Assembly: GCF_946408925.1 (NCBI RefSeq)
Contig: NZ_CAMJUE010000002.1
Span: forward strand, 38,998-102,997
Source: an uncultured Methanobrevibacter sp.
GTDB taxonomy: Archaea; Methanobacteriota; Methanobacteria; Methanobacteriales; Methanobacteriaceae
Length of the DNA: 64,000 nucleotides
Direction of reading: 5' to 3'
Shown: piece by piece, positions 9,002 through 17,345 of the stretch
Position numbering within the stretch: the stretch's first letter is position 1
Layout: each line of letters begins with the position of its first letter
Position numbers and translations under genes: made by a program
The notes under the pieces: generated by a model
The model's database searches: none
The model's input: the letters and a program-made list of their open reading frames with translations, nothing else
Told to the model about the DNA's origin: nothing

Positions 9002-10456
9002 TTATTTTTTTACTTTAGCGGTCTTTTTAACACTTAATTTAGAGTATTTTACCTGATAGGATACTTTTTTACCCACTTTAAGTTTTTTAAGCACACTTTT
9101 TTTAATGGTTACCTTTGCAATTCCCTTCTTGTTGGTTTTTGCCTTGTAGGTTTTCCCGTTGAATTTGAAAGTGACTTTCTTACCCTTAATCAATGTTTTG
9201 CCTTTTGTAAGCTTTGCAGTTAAAACAAGTTTTTTAGCTGATTTTTTAATTTTAACTGTTTTTAGTGTTAATTTCAGATAATTGAATATGCATTTGGAAG
9301 CGGTTCCTCCGTAGATGTCTCTGCCGGTCGGCGCCTTGTTGTTTTCAAATGTACATTTCACAGCTTTTGCACAGTGGACCTTATCTGAACTTGATGTTCT
9401 AAATCCGTATATTGCACCGCCTCTGCTTGCAGTGTTTTTGGTAAATGTTGATGTTTGGATTAAATTATCATAATATTTTGTTTCAGAAACCCATTTGCCG
9501 TTTTTGTCATAATGGCCTGTAGTTCCGTGGCATTTGAAGTATACTGCACCACCATATTTTGGAGCATTGTTTCCTGTGAATTTGGAATCTGTGATATATA
9601 AATTTTTATCGCCAAATACTGCACCGCCGTTTTCACCCGCTTTGTTTGATGTGAATTGGGATGATGAAATATCAATGTCTGCGAAAGCATAAATTGCTCC
9701 ACCGCCACGGCCTTTTGCCTGATTATTTGTAAAAACACAGTTGCTCACTTTATCTTTTAAAAATTTAAAAGTTGCATTCAGGCTAATTGGATTGAGGAAA
9801 TTTAATTTTTCATCAATTTTTTTATCCGGGAAAAGATTGAGGTAAAATGATATTGATTTATCAAAGGATAATGTAAATAGAGCTCCTCCATCTCCGCCGG
9901 CAATATTTTTATCGAAATTGGAATTTTTACAGTCAAGATATCCCAGAGAGTTGATTGCTCCTCCACAGTATTTTGCATAGTTGTTTGTGAAGCTGCATTT
10001 GTTAACTGTCAGATTTGCAAAATTAAGTATTGCACCGCCATAATAATTGGTATAACCATTTTTGAAGTTAATATTATTCAATGTCACTTTGTTTTTTTCT
10101 TTTAAATCAAATAATATCATAAAAATCCTGGATTTGGATTTACCATCCAATGTATGGCCATTTCCATCAATGGTTATGTCTTTGGTTATGACAATTCCGC
10201 TTTCAAGAAATCCATCATCATAAGAATAATCCCTGTCTAAAGTGATTGTTGAGCCTTCTGATGCAGTGCTGATTTTTAACTGAAGGGATGTGAAGGTTCC
10301 TTCTCCTGAATCGGAAAGCATATTCTGTGAGGTATCGTTTGCCTCAACTGTGGGAATTTCATTGCTGCTGGTTAATGTATCATTCATATCACTTGCACTG
10401 ACACATGCCAAACTGAATAAAAATACTATAAAAATGAGTAAAATTTTTATTTTCAT
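9002..10456 (-). CDS. Adhesin-like secreted protein with parallel beta-helix repeats
   Basis: Begins with a clear signal peptide (KIKILLIFIVFLFSLACVSAS). Residues about 50-390 are right-handed beta-helix repeats of the polymorphic-outer-membrane type, with recurring F..N.A..GGAI (GGAINSLG, GGALFTLS, GGGAIYAF, GGAVFGDK, GGAVYFKC, GGAIYGFR). The last 95 residues are a Lys-rich Ig-like domain (LTLKTVKIKKSAKKLVLTAK onward, GKKVTFKFNGKTYKAKTNKKG) common at the C-end of Methanobrevibacter adhesin-like proteins, where it probably binds the pseudomurein wall. No C-terminal membrane helix. Likely displayed on the surface for contact with bacteria, protozoa or host (inference). Such genes vary strongly between strains. 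Confidence 0.9.
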   Translation of the reverse strand: MKIKILLIFIVFLFSLACVSASDMNDTLTSSNEIPTVEANDTSQNMLSDSGEGTFTSLQLKISTASEGSTITLDRDYSYDDGFLESGIVITKDITIDGNGHTLDGKSKSRIFMILFDLKEKNKVTLNNINFKNGYTNYYGGAILNFANLTVNKCSFTNNYAKYCGGAINSLGYLDCKNSNFDKNIAGGDGGALFTLSFDKSISFYLNLFPDKKIDEKLNFLNPISLNATFKFLKDKVSNCVFTNNQAKGRGGGAIYAFADIDISSSQFTSNKAGENGGAVFGDKNLYITDSKFTGNNAPKYGGAVYFKCHGTTGHYDKNGKWVSETKYYDNLIQTSTFTKNTASRGGAIYGFRTSSSDKVHCAKAVKCTFENNKAPTGRDIYGGTASKCIFNYLKLTLKTVKIKKSAKKLVLTAKLTKGKTLIKGKKVTFKFNGKTYKAKTNKKGIAKVTIKKSVLKKLKVGKKVSYQVKYSKLSVKKTAKVKK

Positions 10457-10605
10457 ATTTAACTTCCTCTTTTGTATTATTTAATTATTAAATATGTTTT
10501 AAGATATAAAAATATTTTTTTGTAAATTATTTTTTAATATAGTGTCAAAATATTTATTATTAACTTAAAATATAAATTTTAACAACTAATTAAATGAGGT
10601 ATTAA

Positions 10606-12444
10606 ATGGCGGGAAGAAATATTGGAAATATCTTTGAAATTATTAAAAAAGACTTCAAGTCAGCATTTTCAAATCCCATTGTCACTATTGTTTTAATTGG
10701 AATAATAATCTTGCCTTCCCTTTATGCTCTTTTAAACATTCAGGCATGCTGGGATCCATATGGAAACACAGGTGAGGTTCAATTTGCAATTGCAAACTTG
10801 GATAAGGGAGCATCTTTTGAGGATGAAAAATTTAATATAGGAGATGAACTTGTTAAGGACTTGAAGAAGAATGATAAGTTTGACTGGACGTTTGTAACTG
10901 AAGATGAACTGCGGGACGGTGTTTATACGGGGAAATATTATGCAGGAATCATAATGCCCAAAAACCTGAGTGAAAATGTCATTTCCATAACAACGGATGA
11001 TCCTCAACAGGCAAAACTGGAATACGTTGTTAATGTAAAGGCAAATCCTGTAGCTGCCAAATTAACCGACTCAGGTTCAAATGCAGTTTACAATGCATTA
11101 AATGCTAAGATTATTGAAATCATTAACCTTGCTGCTTACGGTAAACTTGGTGAATTGCAGGAAGGTCTTGCATCCGGTGCAAGTCAGCTTTCAAGCGGTG
11201 GGGACCAGCTTCAATCCGGTGCGTCACAGGTATCGTCAGGTGCGTCACAGGTATCCTCAGGAGCAGACCAGGTAAAAGACGGTTCCAGCCAAGTCAAGGA
11301 TGGGGCAAGTCAGGTTAAATCTGGAGTGTCCAGTGTTGATGATGGTGCAAAACAGGTTAAAGATGGTTCTAGTGCTGTTAAAAATGGTGCTAGTCAGGTT
11401 GAACAGGGATCTGAAGAGCTTCAGTCTGCTGTTGACCCATCTCTCATACCTGAAGGTCCTGTAAAAGAGTATGTTGAAGGAAATGTCAAGCTTGCAAACG
11501 GAAGTGGTGAAGTTGCAAGCGGTGCAAGCCAATTGGCCGATGGGTCTGTGGCACTGGCTGAAGGTTCATCCAAACTGGCCAAAGGTTCCGGTAAGGTTGC
11601 AGATGGTGCCAGTCAACTCGCTGACGGTTCAGTTGAACTAGCTGACGGTTCATTGGCTTTAGCGGCAGGTGCAGAATTGCTAGGAAATTCCGCCGCAATG
11701 GCATTGTTCACCGCAGCAGGTTCTCTTGGAGCAACTGCCGACCAGTTAGGTCAATTGACAGGCATTAATGAAACAATTCTTGGCGATTATTTCTTCTCTC
11801 CAGTAAAACTTGACAGGCATGAAATTTTTTCAGTACCTGATTATGGATCAGATGTGGCTCCATTTTACTTGGTATTGTCAATGTGGGTTGGTGCACTGAT
11901 TACATGTGCAATGCTAAAGCCGGGTGTTGCCAAAGGAACAAAATACTCACCTCTTGAGATGTATTTCGGAAAATTAACAATATTTCTGATACTGAGTATT
12001 TTCCAGGTTGCCGTAACTGTTATTGGTTCATTAATCTTGGGAATATACATTGCCAATATGCCTTTGTTTGTCCTGTCGGCATTTTTAGTATCGGCTGTTT
12101 TCATGATACTGATTTATTCTCTGGTTTCTGCATTGGGAGAAGTTGGAAAAGCAATAGCAGTTGTGCTTTTGGTTATTCAGATATCCGGTACCGGCGGTGT
12201 TTATCCGGTTCAGATAATGGGTGACTTCTTCAAGGTGATGAATCCATATCTTCCGATGACCTATGCGATAACGTTGATACGTGAAGCTCAGCTTGGTTTG
12301 GTGTGGTCTAATTATTGGCCTGCATTGATTATTCTTTTAGCAATCGGTATCCTGACAGTTGCTGTTTTACTGGTTGTAAAAGATAGGGCTGATTCAGCAG
12401 CACATTACTTTGAAAAACGTTTAGAAGATAGTGGACTATTTTAG
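10606..12444 (+). CDS. YhgE/Pip-family membrane protein (ABC-2-like, repeat-rich outer domain)
   Basis: The 612-aa product has one N-terminal membrane helix (IVTIVLIGIIILPSLYALLNI), a long outer domain and five to six C-terminal helices from about residue 420, with ISGTGGVYPVQIM typical of YhgE/Pip and ABC-2 permeases. The outer domain, residues about 190-355, is a tandem run of 7-residue units (ASQVSSG, ADQVKDG, SSQVKDG, ASQLADG), predicted to form a long coiled-coil-like stalk. In bacteria Pip is a phage receptor and YhgE relates to ESX-type systems; the archaeal role is unknown. ATG preceded by GAGGT. Ends at a strong hairpin terminator. Confidence 0.88.
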   Translation: MAGRNIGNIFEIIKKDFKSAFSNPIVTIVLIGIIILPSLYALLNIQACWDPYGNTGEVQFAIANLDKGASFEDEKFNIGDELVKDLKKNDKFDWTFVTEDELRDGVYTGKYYAGIIMPKNLSENVISITTDDPQQAKLEYVVNVKANPVAAKLTDSGSNAVYNALNAKIIEIINLAAYGKLGELQEGLASGASQLSSGGDQLQSGASQVSSGASQVSSGADQVKDGSSQVKDGASQVKSGVSSVDDGAKQVKDGSSAVKNGASQVEQGSEELQSAVDPSLIPEGPVKEYVEGNVKLANGSGEVASGASQLADGSVALAEGSSKLAKGSGKVADGASQLADGSVELADGSLALAAGAELLGNSAAMALFTAAGSLGATADQLGQLTGINETILGDYFFSPVKLDRHEIFSVPDYGSDVAPFYLVLSMWVGALITCAMLKPGVAKGTKYSPLEMYFGKLTIFLILSIFQVAVTVIGSLILGIYIANMPLFVLSAFLVSAVFMILIYSLVSALGEVGKAIAVVLLVIQISGTGGVYPVQIMGDFFKVMNPYLPMTYAITLIREAQLGLVWSNYWPALIILLAIGILTVAVLLVVKDRADSAAHYFEKRLEDSGLF

Positions 12445-12480
12445 AAGTTGTCATTCAACTTCTTCAATTCTTTTTTTTAA
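12443..12480 (+). terminator. Intrinsic-type hairpin terminator
   Basis: AGAAGTTG (12443-12450) and CAACTTCT (12456-12463) form a perfect 8-bp stem with a 5-base loop, starting in the stop codon of the YhgE/Pip gene and followed shortly by eight T at 12471-12478. Confidence 0.7.
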
Positions 12481-12601
12481 TAAATATTATTTAAAGTTCT
12501 AGTGGATTTTTTTCTGAGTGGGTGATGGATTTGGGGTTTTTTATCATTTGCATCTAAATGAACTAAAGTTTATCTATAAAAATTAAAATTAAAAAAAGTG
12601 T

Positions 12602-12617
12602 TGGTCATGCATGACCA
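12602..12617 (-). terminator. Palindrome ending the small-membrane-protein operon
   Basis: TGGTCATGCATGACCA is a perfect 16-bp palindrome located just past the stop of the minus-strand gene ending at 12632. On that strand it is followed by a run of seven T. The gap 12481-12601 holds no gene. Confidence 0.5.
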
Positions 12618-12631
12618 TTAAAAAAATAAAA

Positions 12632-12913
12632 TTATGGGAAAAGAGATACTCCCATAGCTTCAATCATTGATTGTAAACCTAATATGATAATAGCTACCCC
12701 ACCAAATATTTCAATATAATCTGCATATTTGATGGCCACTTTTGTTCCGTATGTTCCAATCAGCAACCATATGATTACTGCAATTAAACTTAATCCTCCT
12801 AAAATAAATGGGTCAACATGTGCAACTGCACCCTGTGAAGCTAGAATCAAGTTTTCTATGTTTCCAAAAATGAGCAAACCTGTAAAAGGTGCATAGTCTT
12901 TAAGATTGACCAT
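12632..12913 (-). CDS. Small three-helix membrane protein, copy 2 of a tandem pair
   Basis: A 93-residue protein with three hydrophobic segments and the stretch FTGLLIFGNIENLILASQGA near its N-terminus. It is a paralogue of the gene directly upstream (12900-13202): both share FGNIENLILASQG, LGGLS, IIWL.IGT and GLQS or GIQS near the end. I choose the ATG at 12913 because GAGGTG lies 6 bases before it. It overlaps the upstream gene by 14 bases, so the two are co-translated and probably form a heteromer. Short acidic motifs in the first helix, in two half-size proteins, resemble half-modules of LysE/TerC/MntP-type cation exporters, but I do not recognise the family and the transport role is a guess. 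Confidence 0.75.
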   Translation of the reverse strand: MVNLKDYAPFTGLLIFGNIENLILASQGAVAHVDPFILGGLSLIAVIIWLLIGTYGTKVAIKYADYIEIFGGVAIIILGLQSMIEAMGVSLFP

Positions 12914-13202
12914 TGTTTTCACCTCTTTTAGCAGCTCTAAGGTTTCTGACAGCACCATGCACTGACTGGATACCTAATATGACTATTGCAAGACCACCAA
13001 TAAATGTGATGTAGCTTGAATATTGTATTGCAACACTTGTAGCCACAGTTCCAATAAATAGCCATATGATTACTACAATTATACTTAATCCACCTAATAT
13101 TTTAGGATTTACGCCTTGAACAACACCTTGTGATGCCAGAATCAAGTTTTCTATGTTTCCAAAAATAATTAATCCTATAAATGGTACAAATTGTTCTAAC
13201 AA
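12900..13202 (-). CDS. Small three-helix membrane protein, copy 1 of a tandem pair
   Basis: A 100-residue membrane protein starting with TTG at 13202, preceded by GGTGAT two bases upstream. The order of elements is the same as in its neighbour: FIGLIIFGNIENLILASQGV, then LGGLSIIVVIIWLFIGT, then an amphipathic link, then IVILGIQSV, followed by a basic tail (RNLRAAKRGENNGQS) absent from the second copy. The basic tail probably faces the cytoplasm. Expressed from a promoter in the 13203-13300 region. The pair looks like an old gene duplication kept as an operon, as in small dimeric transporters; function unknown. Confidence 0.75.
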   Translation of the reverse strand: MLEQFVPFIGLIIFGNIENLILASQGVVQGVNPKILGGLSIIVVIIWLFIGTVATSVAIQYSSYITFIGGLAIVILGIQSVHGAVRNLRAAKRGENNGQS

Positions 13203-13514
13203 ATTATCACCAGTTAAATATTTATTTTATAACTATTTAAATGTATTTGTGTTGTATAAATTGTAATTCTCCAGTTAACTATATAATTAAGCGTATATTT
13301 GGATAATGAATAATGTGAAATTGAATTTTATCAATTATTTTTTTAAAATAAAATCTTAGAGGGGATTTATATCTTTTTTAATTAAAATTTTTAATTTGTG
13401 TAATTTTTTTTAAACAATTAATACTGTCAAAAATTATATATATTAGCTAATGGAAGAAATGATTATTAACTATGTCAATAGTTATGTTTAACAAGTTAAA
13501 TGGAGGTAAAATTT

Positions 13515-13724
13515 ATGGCAAACCCAATTCTTGCAGCAATATTGTCTTTTATTATCCCTGGTTTAGGTCAAGCTTATGCAGGAGATATTCAAAAAGGAGT
13601 TATATTCTTCGTAATCGCAGTGATTCTGGCTGTTGTTGATTTTTTCACCGCTTTTTTAACAAGTATTATCAGTTTAATATTTGCTATTTATGCAGCTTAT
13701 GATGCTTATAAATTATCACAATAA
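13515..13724 (+). CDS. TM2-like small membrane protein (69 aa)
   Basis: Two hydrophobic hairpins: PILAAILSFIIPGLGQAYAG, which matches the first helix of TM2/DUF5683-type proteins (LS...PGLGQ.Y.G), then GVIFFVIAVILAVVDFF and a third segment. The ATG at 13515 is preceded by a strong GGAGGT at 13502-13507; an in-frame ATG at 13500 lies upstream of that site and is not the start. A TATA-like AAAATTATATATATT sits at about 13430-13443, giving a leader of about 45 bases. Such proteins are widespread in Methanobacteriales; function unknown. Confidence 0.8.
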   Translation: MANPILAAILSFIIPGLGQAYAGDIQKGVIFFVIAVILAVVDFFTAFLTSIISLIFAIYAAYDAYKLSQ

Positions 13725-13859
13725 GCATTGAAGTTTAAATTTACTTATTTTTTCATTTTTTTTTAGAAATTCATTATCAATTATTTTTTGGTTTTACATA
13801 TTTAATGCCTTATTTTTGTAGGGATAACATTATTTTTTTTAGAATGTCTTAATATATAT

Positions 13860-13876
13860 TGTTGCATATGACAACA
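13860..13876. promoter_or_regulatory. Imperfect palindrome, probable relic operator
   Basis: TGTTG, CATATGA, CAACA forms an interrupted palindrome directly after the A/T-rich AATATATATT. It lies about 115 bases before the decayed SDR gene and may be the old operator and promoter of that gene. The rest of 13725-13990 holds no intact coding sequence. Confidence 0.35.
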
Positions 13877-13990
13877 TTTTTATATTTGGATTTTTAAATT
13901 TAAATCAAGGGATACTTATGAATGATGAGTATTATTAATTGAAATTAGCCAAAAAGAGTGATGTATGAATAATGTGGAGGAGGATAAAAA

Positions 13991-14245
13991 GGAGCAAGAA
14001 TCAACTCAATATCTTCCGGAATCATCTTAACTCTGGCAATTGACGAGTTCAACGGTCCAAGATGAGACTTTTACAAAACCATGTTTGTAAACTGCTCATC
14101 TGGAACGAGGGGAAACTGCCGATGAAGTTGCAAATGTTGCAGAATTATTATGGGTGACAAGGGTGCAACCATCACAGGCAGTGACATATTGGCTGGCGGT
14201 GGTGCAACTGCATTATATTATCTACGGCAGGTTAAACCCGAATAA
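13991..14245 (+). pseudogene. Short-chain dehydrogenase/reductase, decayed C-terminal remnant
   Basis: Translating across frames recovers the C-terminal third of a classical SDR: GARINSISSGIILTLAIDEFNGPR, an in-frame TGA, DFYKTMFVNCS, a frame change to GETADEVANVAELL, another to MGDKGATITGSDILAGGGATALYY and a final VKPE stop at 14243-14245. These match the order of the SDR C-terminus (N-S-x-S-x-G-I, then the TADEVANV helix, then TGSD...DGG.T). At least one stop and two frameshifts are present and the N-terminal cofactor domain is missing, so it cannot be functional. The next gene is an intact CMD-family protein, a common partner of SDRs, so they were probably once an operon. Confidence 0.85.
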
Positions 14246-14263
14246 ATTTAATCTGGTGATAAA

Positions 14264-14983
14264 ATGAAAGATTTGTTTGAAAATTTTGAAAGAATAGAAA
14301 AAAACGACCCTGAATTTCATGAGCTGTTTGAAAACTTCGCATATGATGAAGTTTATCAATATTCCACTTTGGATGAAAAGGAATCTGTTTTAGTGACTTT
14401 GGCATCACTTATTGCATGCCAGTCTCCAAAGGCATTTAAAAAGATATTATTGTCTGCAATCAATAAATACATCACCCCTGAGGAAGTTAAGGAACTGCTT
14501 TATCAATCTGTACCGTATGTCGGTTTCGGCCGTGCACACAATTTCTTCGGTGTTGTCATTAAGGTGTTTGACAAAAAAGGAATAGAATTGCCAATGGCTC
14601 CAAGATCAAACACTGATTCACAAGACAGGTATGAAAAGGGATTGGATATTCAGAATAGGTATTTTGGTGAGGAGTTTATCTCAGCAATGAAAGAGGCCCG
14701 ACCTGAAGGTCAGAAACATTTTGACAACTTCCTTGAAGGTTACTGTTTCGGTGACTTCTATACTCGTGATGGCTTAAACGATCAGCAAAGGGAACTTATC
14801 ACATTCACTTTCATCGCAACTTTAGGAGGATGTGAAAATCAGTTAAGAGGTCATACCCAAGGCAATTTAAGTGTAGGCAATGATAAGGAAAAACTGGTAT
14901 CTGCAATAACAATCATATTGCCTTATATAGGTTTTCCAAGGTCTTTTAATGCTTTGGCGATAATCAATGAAATTTGTGATTAA
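14264..14983 (+). CDS. Carboxymuconolactone decarboxylase-family protein (double domain)
   Basis: 239 residues with two AhpD/CMD-like helical domains. The first (about 35-110) has VTLASLIACQSPKAFKKIL and PYVGFGRAHNFFGVV; the second (about 140-238) has RELITFTFIATLGGCENQLRGHTQGNLSVG, a motif of the gamma-CMD-like family. The paired CxxC of peroxidase-active AhpD is not present; single Cys residues remain in each half (C47 and C192 approximately). GGTGATAAA lies directly before the ATG. Activity, whether lyase or redox, cannot be assigned. It follows the decayed SDR gene by 18 bases and ends in a shared hairpin terminator. Confidence 0.85.
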   Translation: MKDLFENFERIEKNDPEFHELFENFAYDEVYQYSTLDEKESVLVTLASLIACQSPKAFKKILLSAINKYITPEEVKELLYQSVPYVGFGRAHNFFGVVIKVFDKKGIELPMAPRSNTDSQDRYEKGLDIQNRYFGEEFISAMKEARPEGQKHFDNFLEGYCFGDFYTRDGLNDQQRELITFTFIATLGGCENQLRGHTQGNLSVGNDKEKLVSAITIILPYIGFPRSFNALAIINEICD

Positions 14984-15000
14984 GGGATTTTTCCCTTAAT
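14979..15000. terminator. Bidirectional hairpin over both convergent stop codons
   Basis: ATTAAGGGA (14979-14987) and TCCCTTAAT (14992-15000) form a perfect 9-bp stem with a TTTT loop. The stem contains the stop of the CMD-family gene and of the flavin protein on the other strand. Confidence 0.65.
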
Positions 15001-15403
15001 ACTTAAATTCATATGTTTCTTCAACCTCCATCATATTTCTGATTTCGGCTGTGGCATTGTCTAGGAAAAAGATTCCCATTTCAAAACCGTTTGCCTTGTA
15101 CACTTCAGCGATTTCAGGCATCATTTCAAATGCTTTTTCAACTATTTCTTCGTTTTTGCTTAAATCGGCGGTTCCAAAATATCTAAGGAAATGTTCACCG
15201 TCCCATGCTGCAATTTCCACATTTGGATTGGCTTCCATTTGCTTGTATACGTCCTTGTAGGTTCCAACACCGAAGTAGATTTTGTCGCCGTCCAATAAGT
15301 GGAATCCGAGCGGCCTTACTTTTGGCTTGTCCCCGTCAACGGTTGCAAGGTAGAATTCTTCTGCTTTTGTTAAAATTTCATCTACTTTTTCAATATTTGA
15401 CAT
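14996..15403 (-). CDS. Pyridoxamine 5'-phosphate oxidase-family (FMN-binding split barrel) protein
   Basis: 135 residues with the split-barrel signature: AEEFYLATVDGDKPKVRPLGFHLLDGDKIYFGVGTYKDVYKQM, followed by NPNVEIAAWDG and the C-terminal IRNMMEVEETYEFKY. Members bind FMN or F420 and reduce small substrates. In methanogens several such proteins use F420, but cofactor choice cannot be read here. The ATG is preceded by GGTGATTAA. It diverges from modA across a 330-base intergenic region carrying possible operator repeats. Confidence 0.88.
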   Translation of the reverse strand: MSNIEKVDEILTKAEEFYLATVDGDKPKVRPLGFHLLDGDKIYFGVGTYKDVYKQMEANPNVEIAAWDGEHFLRYFGTADLSKNEEIVEKAFEMMPEIAEVYKANGFEMGIFFLDNATAEIRNMMEVEETYEFKY

Positions 15404-15471
15404 TTAATCACCTGTATTCTATATTTTGTAAAATTATATATAATGTTATTCGGATTTTGTTTTGAATTTTT

Positions 15472-15502
15472 TCGATATGAAATCATTTACATCGATATGA
15501 AA
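15472..15502. promoter_or_regulatory. Direct repeat of TCGATATGAAA, 20-bp period
   Basis: TCGATATGAAA occurs at 15472-15482 and again at 15492-15502, exactly two helical turns apart, between the divergent flavin-protein gene and modA. A/T-rich ATATTTATATATCAATATTG follows at 15502-15521 and could hold a promoter. A regulator binding one DNA face would fit; which gene it controls is unclear. Confidence 0.4.
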
Positions 15503-15650
15503 ATATTTATATATCAATATTGTCAAAATTATTATTACTAATCAGGATAATTAAATTTCGTGATGATTTGAAACGAAAGTGGAAAAAATATATTATATTT
15601 TCACAAATTTGTTCATGTGAATGTCTCTTAATTTCACACTTTTGAATTAT

Positions 15651-15663
15651 TGCACATTGTGCA
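15651..15663. promoter_or_regulatory. Palindrome upstream of modA
   Basis: TGCAC, ATT, GTGCA is a perfect 5-bp inverted repeat about 72 bases before the modA start. It could be the operator of a molybdate- or tungstate-responsive repressor; it does not match the E. coli ModE box. The 15404-15734 interval otherwise holds no gene. Confidence 0.4.
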
Positions 15664-15734
15664 TTTATCTGCAAATCTTTAATCATCGTATTTAATAATG
15701 CCGATTAGTATTATCAATTAAATGGAGAAAAACC

Positions 15735-16565
15735 ATGAAATCTAATAAAATAGTGATAATTGCTTTAATTGCACTTATAGTAGCAGTTGTTAGTATAGGT
15801 TCAGTTTCCGCAGGCTTATTTGACTTTTTAGGTGGAAATTCAAATGCCACTGACAACAGTTTAGATGGAAAAGAAATAAACCTCGCAGCGGCTGCAAGTT
15901 TAAAAAATGTTTTTGATGATAAGTTAATCCCGATGTTTCAGCAGAAATATCCTGGAGTGAAAGTAACACCGACTTACGCTTCAAGTGGGGATTTGCAAAC
16001 TCAAATTGAAAACGGTCTGGAAACAGATGTATTCATGTCTGCAGCAAACAAACAAATGAACGCTTTAGTTGAAAAAGATTTAATCGACAATAAGACAAAT
16101 CTTCAGTTCCTGGAAAACAAAGTGGTATTGATCGTACCTGCTGATTCAAATTCAAACATTTCTTCCTTCGATGATTTGAAAAATGTAAAAGGTAACATCG
16201 CTATAGGAGATCCTGAATCCGTGCCTGCAGGACAATACGCTAAGGAAGTATTGAACAACACAGGCATTTGGAGTGATGTCGAGTCCAAATTGTCATTAGG
16301 TACTGATGTAACTGCAGTATTAAACCAGGTGGCTCAGGGTTCTGCTGAATGCGGTATCGTATATGCAACTGATGCAAAATCCACTGGTGATGTAAAAGTA
16401 ATCTGTGAAGCTCCACAAGATGCTTTAAAAACTCCGGTCATCTATCCTGTAGCTGCAATCAAAGATGCTAAAGATGCAGACGCAGCACAAAAATTCTTAG
16501 ACTTCCTACAGACTAAAGAAGCTAAAGATATCTTTGTGGAATATGGTTTTACCATTCACGAATAA
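15735..16565 (+). CDS. modA: Molybdate/tungstate ABC transporter, substrate-binding protein
   Basis: 276 residues. The N-terminus is a lipoprotein-like or membrane-anchored signal (IVIIALIALIVAVVSIGSVSAGLFDF) without a lipobox Cys, followed by a mature ModA domain: INLAAAASLKNVFDDKLIPM, YASSGDLQTQIENGLETDVF, GNIAIGDPESVPAGQYAKEV and the ligand-loop region SAECGIVYATDAKS. It captures oxyanion outside the membrane and delivers it to ModBC. The metal feeds formylmethanofuran and formate dehydrogenases, both essential or useful in methanogens. modB follows after a 101-base gap with a 14-bp inverted repeat. Confidence 0.95.
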   Translation: MKSNKIVIIALIALIVAVVSIGSVSAGLFDFLGGNSNATDNSLDGKEINLAAAASLKNVFDDKLIPMFQQKYPGVKVTPTYASSGDLQTQIENGLETDVFMSAANKQMNALVEKDLIDNKTNLQFLENKVVLIVPADSNSNISSFDDLKNVKGNIAIGDPESVPAGQYAKEVLNNTGIWSDVESKLSLGTDVTAVLNQVAQGSAECGIVYATDAKSTGDVKVICEAPQDALKTPVIYPVAAIKDAKDADAAQKFLDFLQTKEAKDIFVEYGFTIHE

Positions 16566-16576
16566 ATTTTAAATAA

Positions 16577-16640
16577 TCATATGAATATTTAAATAATATT
16601 GAATGAGATAATATATTTAGTATTAAAAATATTCATATGA
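16577..16640 (+). promoter_or_regulatory. 14-bp inverted repeat between modA and modB
   Basis: TCATATGAATATTT (16577-16590) and AAATATTCATATGA (16627-16640) are perfect inverted complements separated by 36 bases. As RNA this can form a long stem just after the modA stop; it may protect or attenuate the transcript so that the binding protein is made in excess over the permease and ATPase. Alternatively each arm contains the palindrome TTCATATGAA or TCATATGA and could bind a regulator. Confidence 0.5.
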
Positions 16641-16666
16641 ACAATAATTTTTAAGGAGAAAAATTT

Positions 16667-17341
16667 ATGGTAGATTGGTCCCCAATTTTCATTTCAATGA
16701 AAACAGCAAGCTTGTCAATTTTTATAACTTTTTTTGTCGGCTTGATTGTTGCATGGGGATTAATTAAGATTAAAAACGACACAACAAAAATCGTACTTGA
16801 TGGGATTTTCACACTCCCGATAGTATTGCCTCCTACAGTAGTGGGATTCTTTTTATTATACATTTTCGGTGTAAGAGGACCGATCGGAAGTTTTTTTGTT
16901 GAATTTTTTGCATATAAAATAGCATTTTCATGGCCTGCAACAGTCATTGCGGCGGTCGTGATGTCCTTTCCTTTAATGTACAGGTCAGCCCGTGGAGCAT
17001 TCGAGCAGGTGGATACAAACCTTGTCGATGCCGGCCGCACACTGGGGATGTCAGAGTGGAATATTTTCTGGAAAGTGCTCTTTGCAAATGCATTGCCAGG
17101 AATAATCAGCGGAGGAATACTTGCCTTTGCAAGAGGACTTGGTGAATTCGGTGCAACAGCCATGCTTGCAGGTAACATTGCAGGTCAAACTAGAACACTC
17201 CCGATGGCAGTTTACTCGGAAGTGGCTGCAGGAAACATGGGGGAAGCATTTAATTATGTAATAGTTATTGTAATCATATCATTTATTGCAATTTTCATTA
17301 TGGATTATGTAACAATACGCAAAGAAAAACAGTGGAGATGA
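16667..17341 (+). CDS. modB: Molybdate/tungstate ABC transporter, permease
   Basis: 224 residues with five to six membrane helices and the BPD-transport EAA loop: TNLVDAGRTLGMSEWNIFWKVLFANALPGIISGGILAFARGLGEFGATAML, ending with the ModB hallmark GEFGATAMLAG and QTRTLPMAVYSEV. It forms the channel with ModC. AAGGAG lies 8 bases before the ATG. modC starts 4 bases after its stop, so the two are translated together. Confidence 0.95.
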   Translation: MVDWSPIFISMKTASLSIFITFFVGLIVAWGLIKIKNDTTKIVLDGIFTLPIVLPPTVVGFFLLYIFGVRGPIGSFFVEFFAYKIAFSWPATVIAAVVMSFPLMYRSARGAFEQVDTNLVDAGRTLGMSEWNIFWKVLFANALPGIISGGILAFARGLGEFGATAMLAGNIAGQTRTLPMAVYSEVAAGNMGEAFNYVIVIVIISFIAIFIMDYVTIRKEKQWR

Positions 17342-17345
17342 TGGG

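Noticed and set aside
11170..11660. Repeat tract in the YhgE/Pip gene as a satellite or CRISPR
   Set aside because: The 21-base units encode 7-residue coiled repeats within an intact frame; no spacers.
13900..13960. ATGATGA near 13923 as a C/D box RNA
   Set aside because: No D box CTGA at a fitting distance and no terminal stem.
16651..17178. 175-codon minus-strand frame over modB
   Set aside because: Shadow of modB, whose EAA loop is unmistakable.
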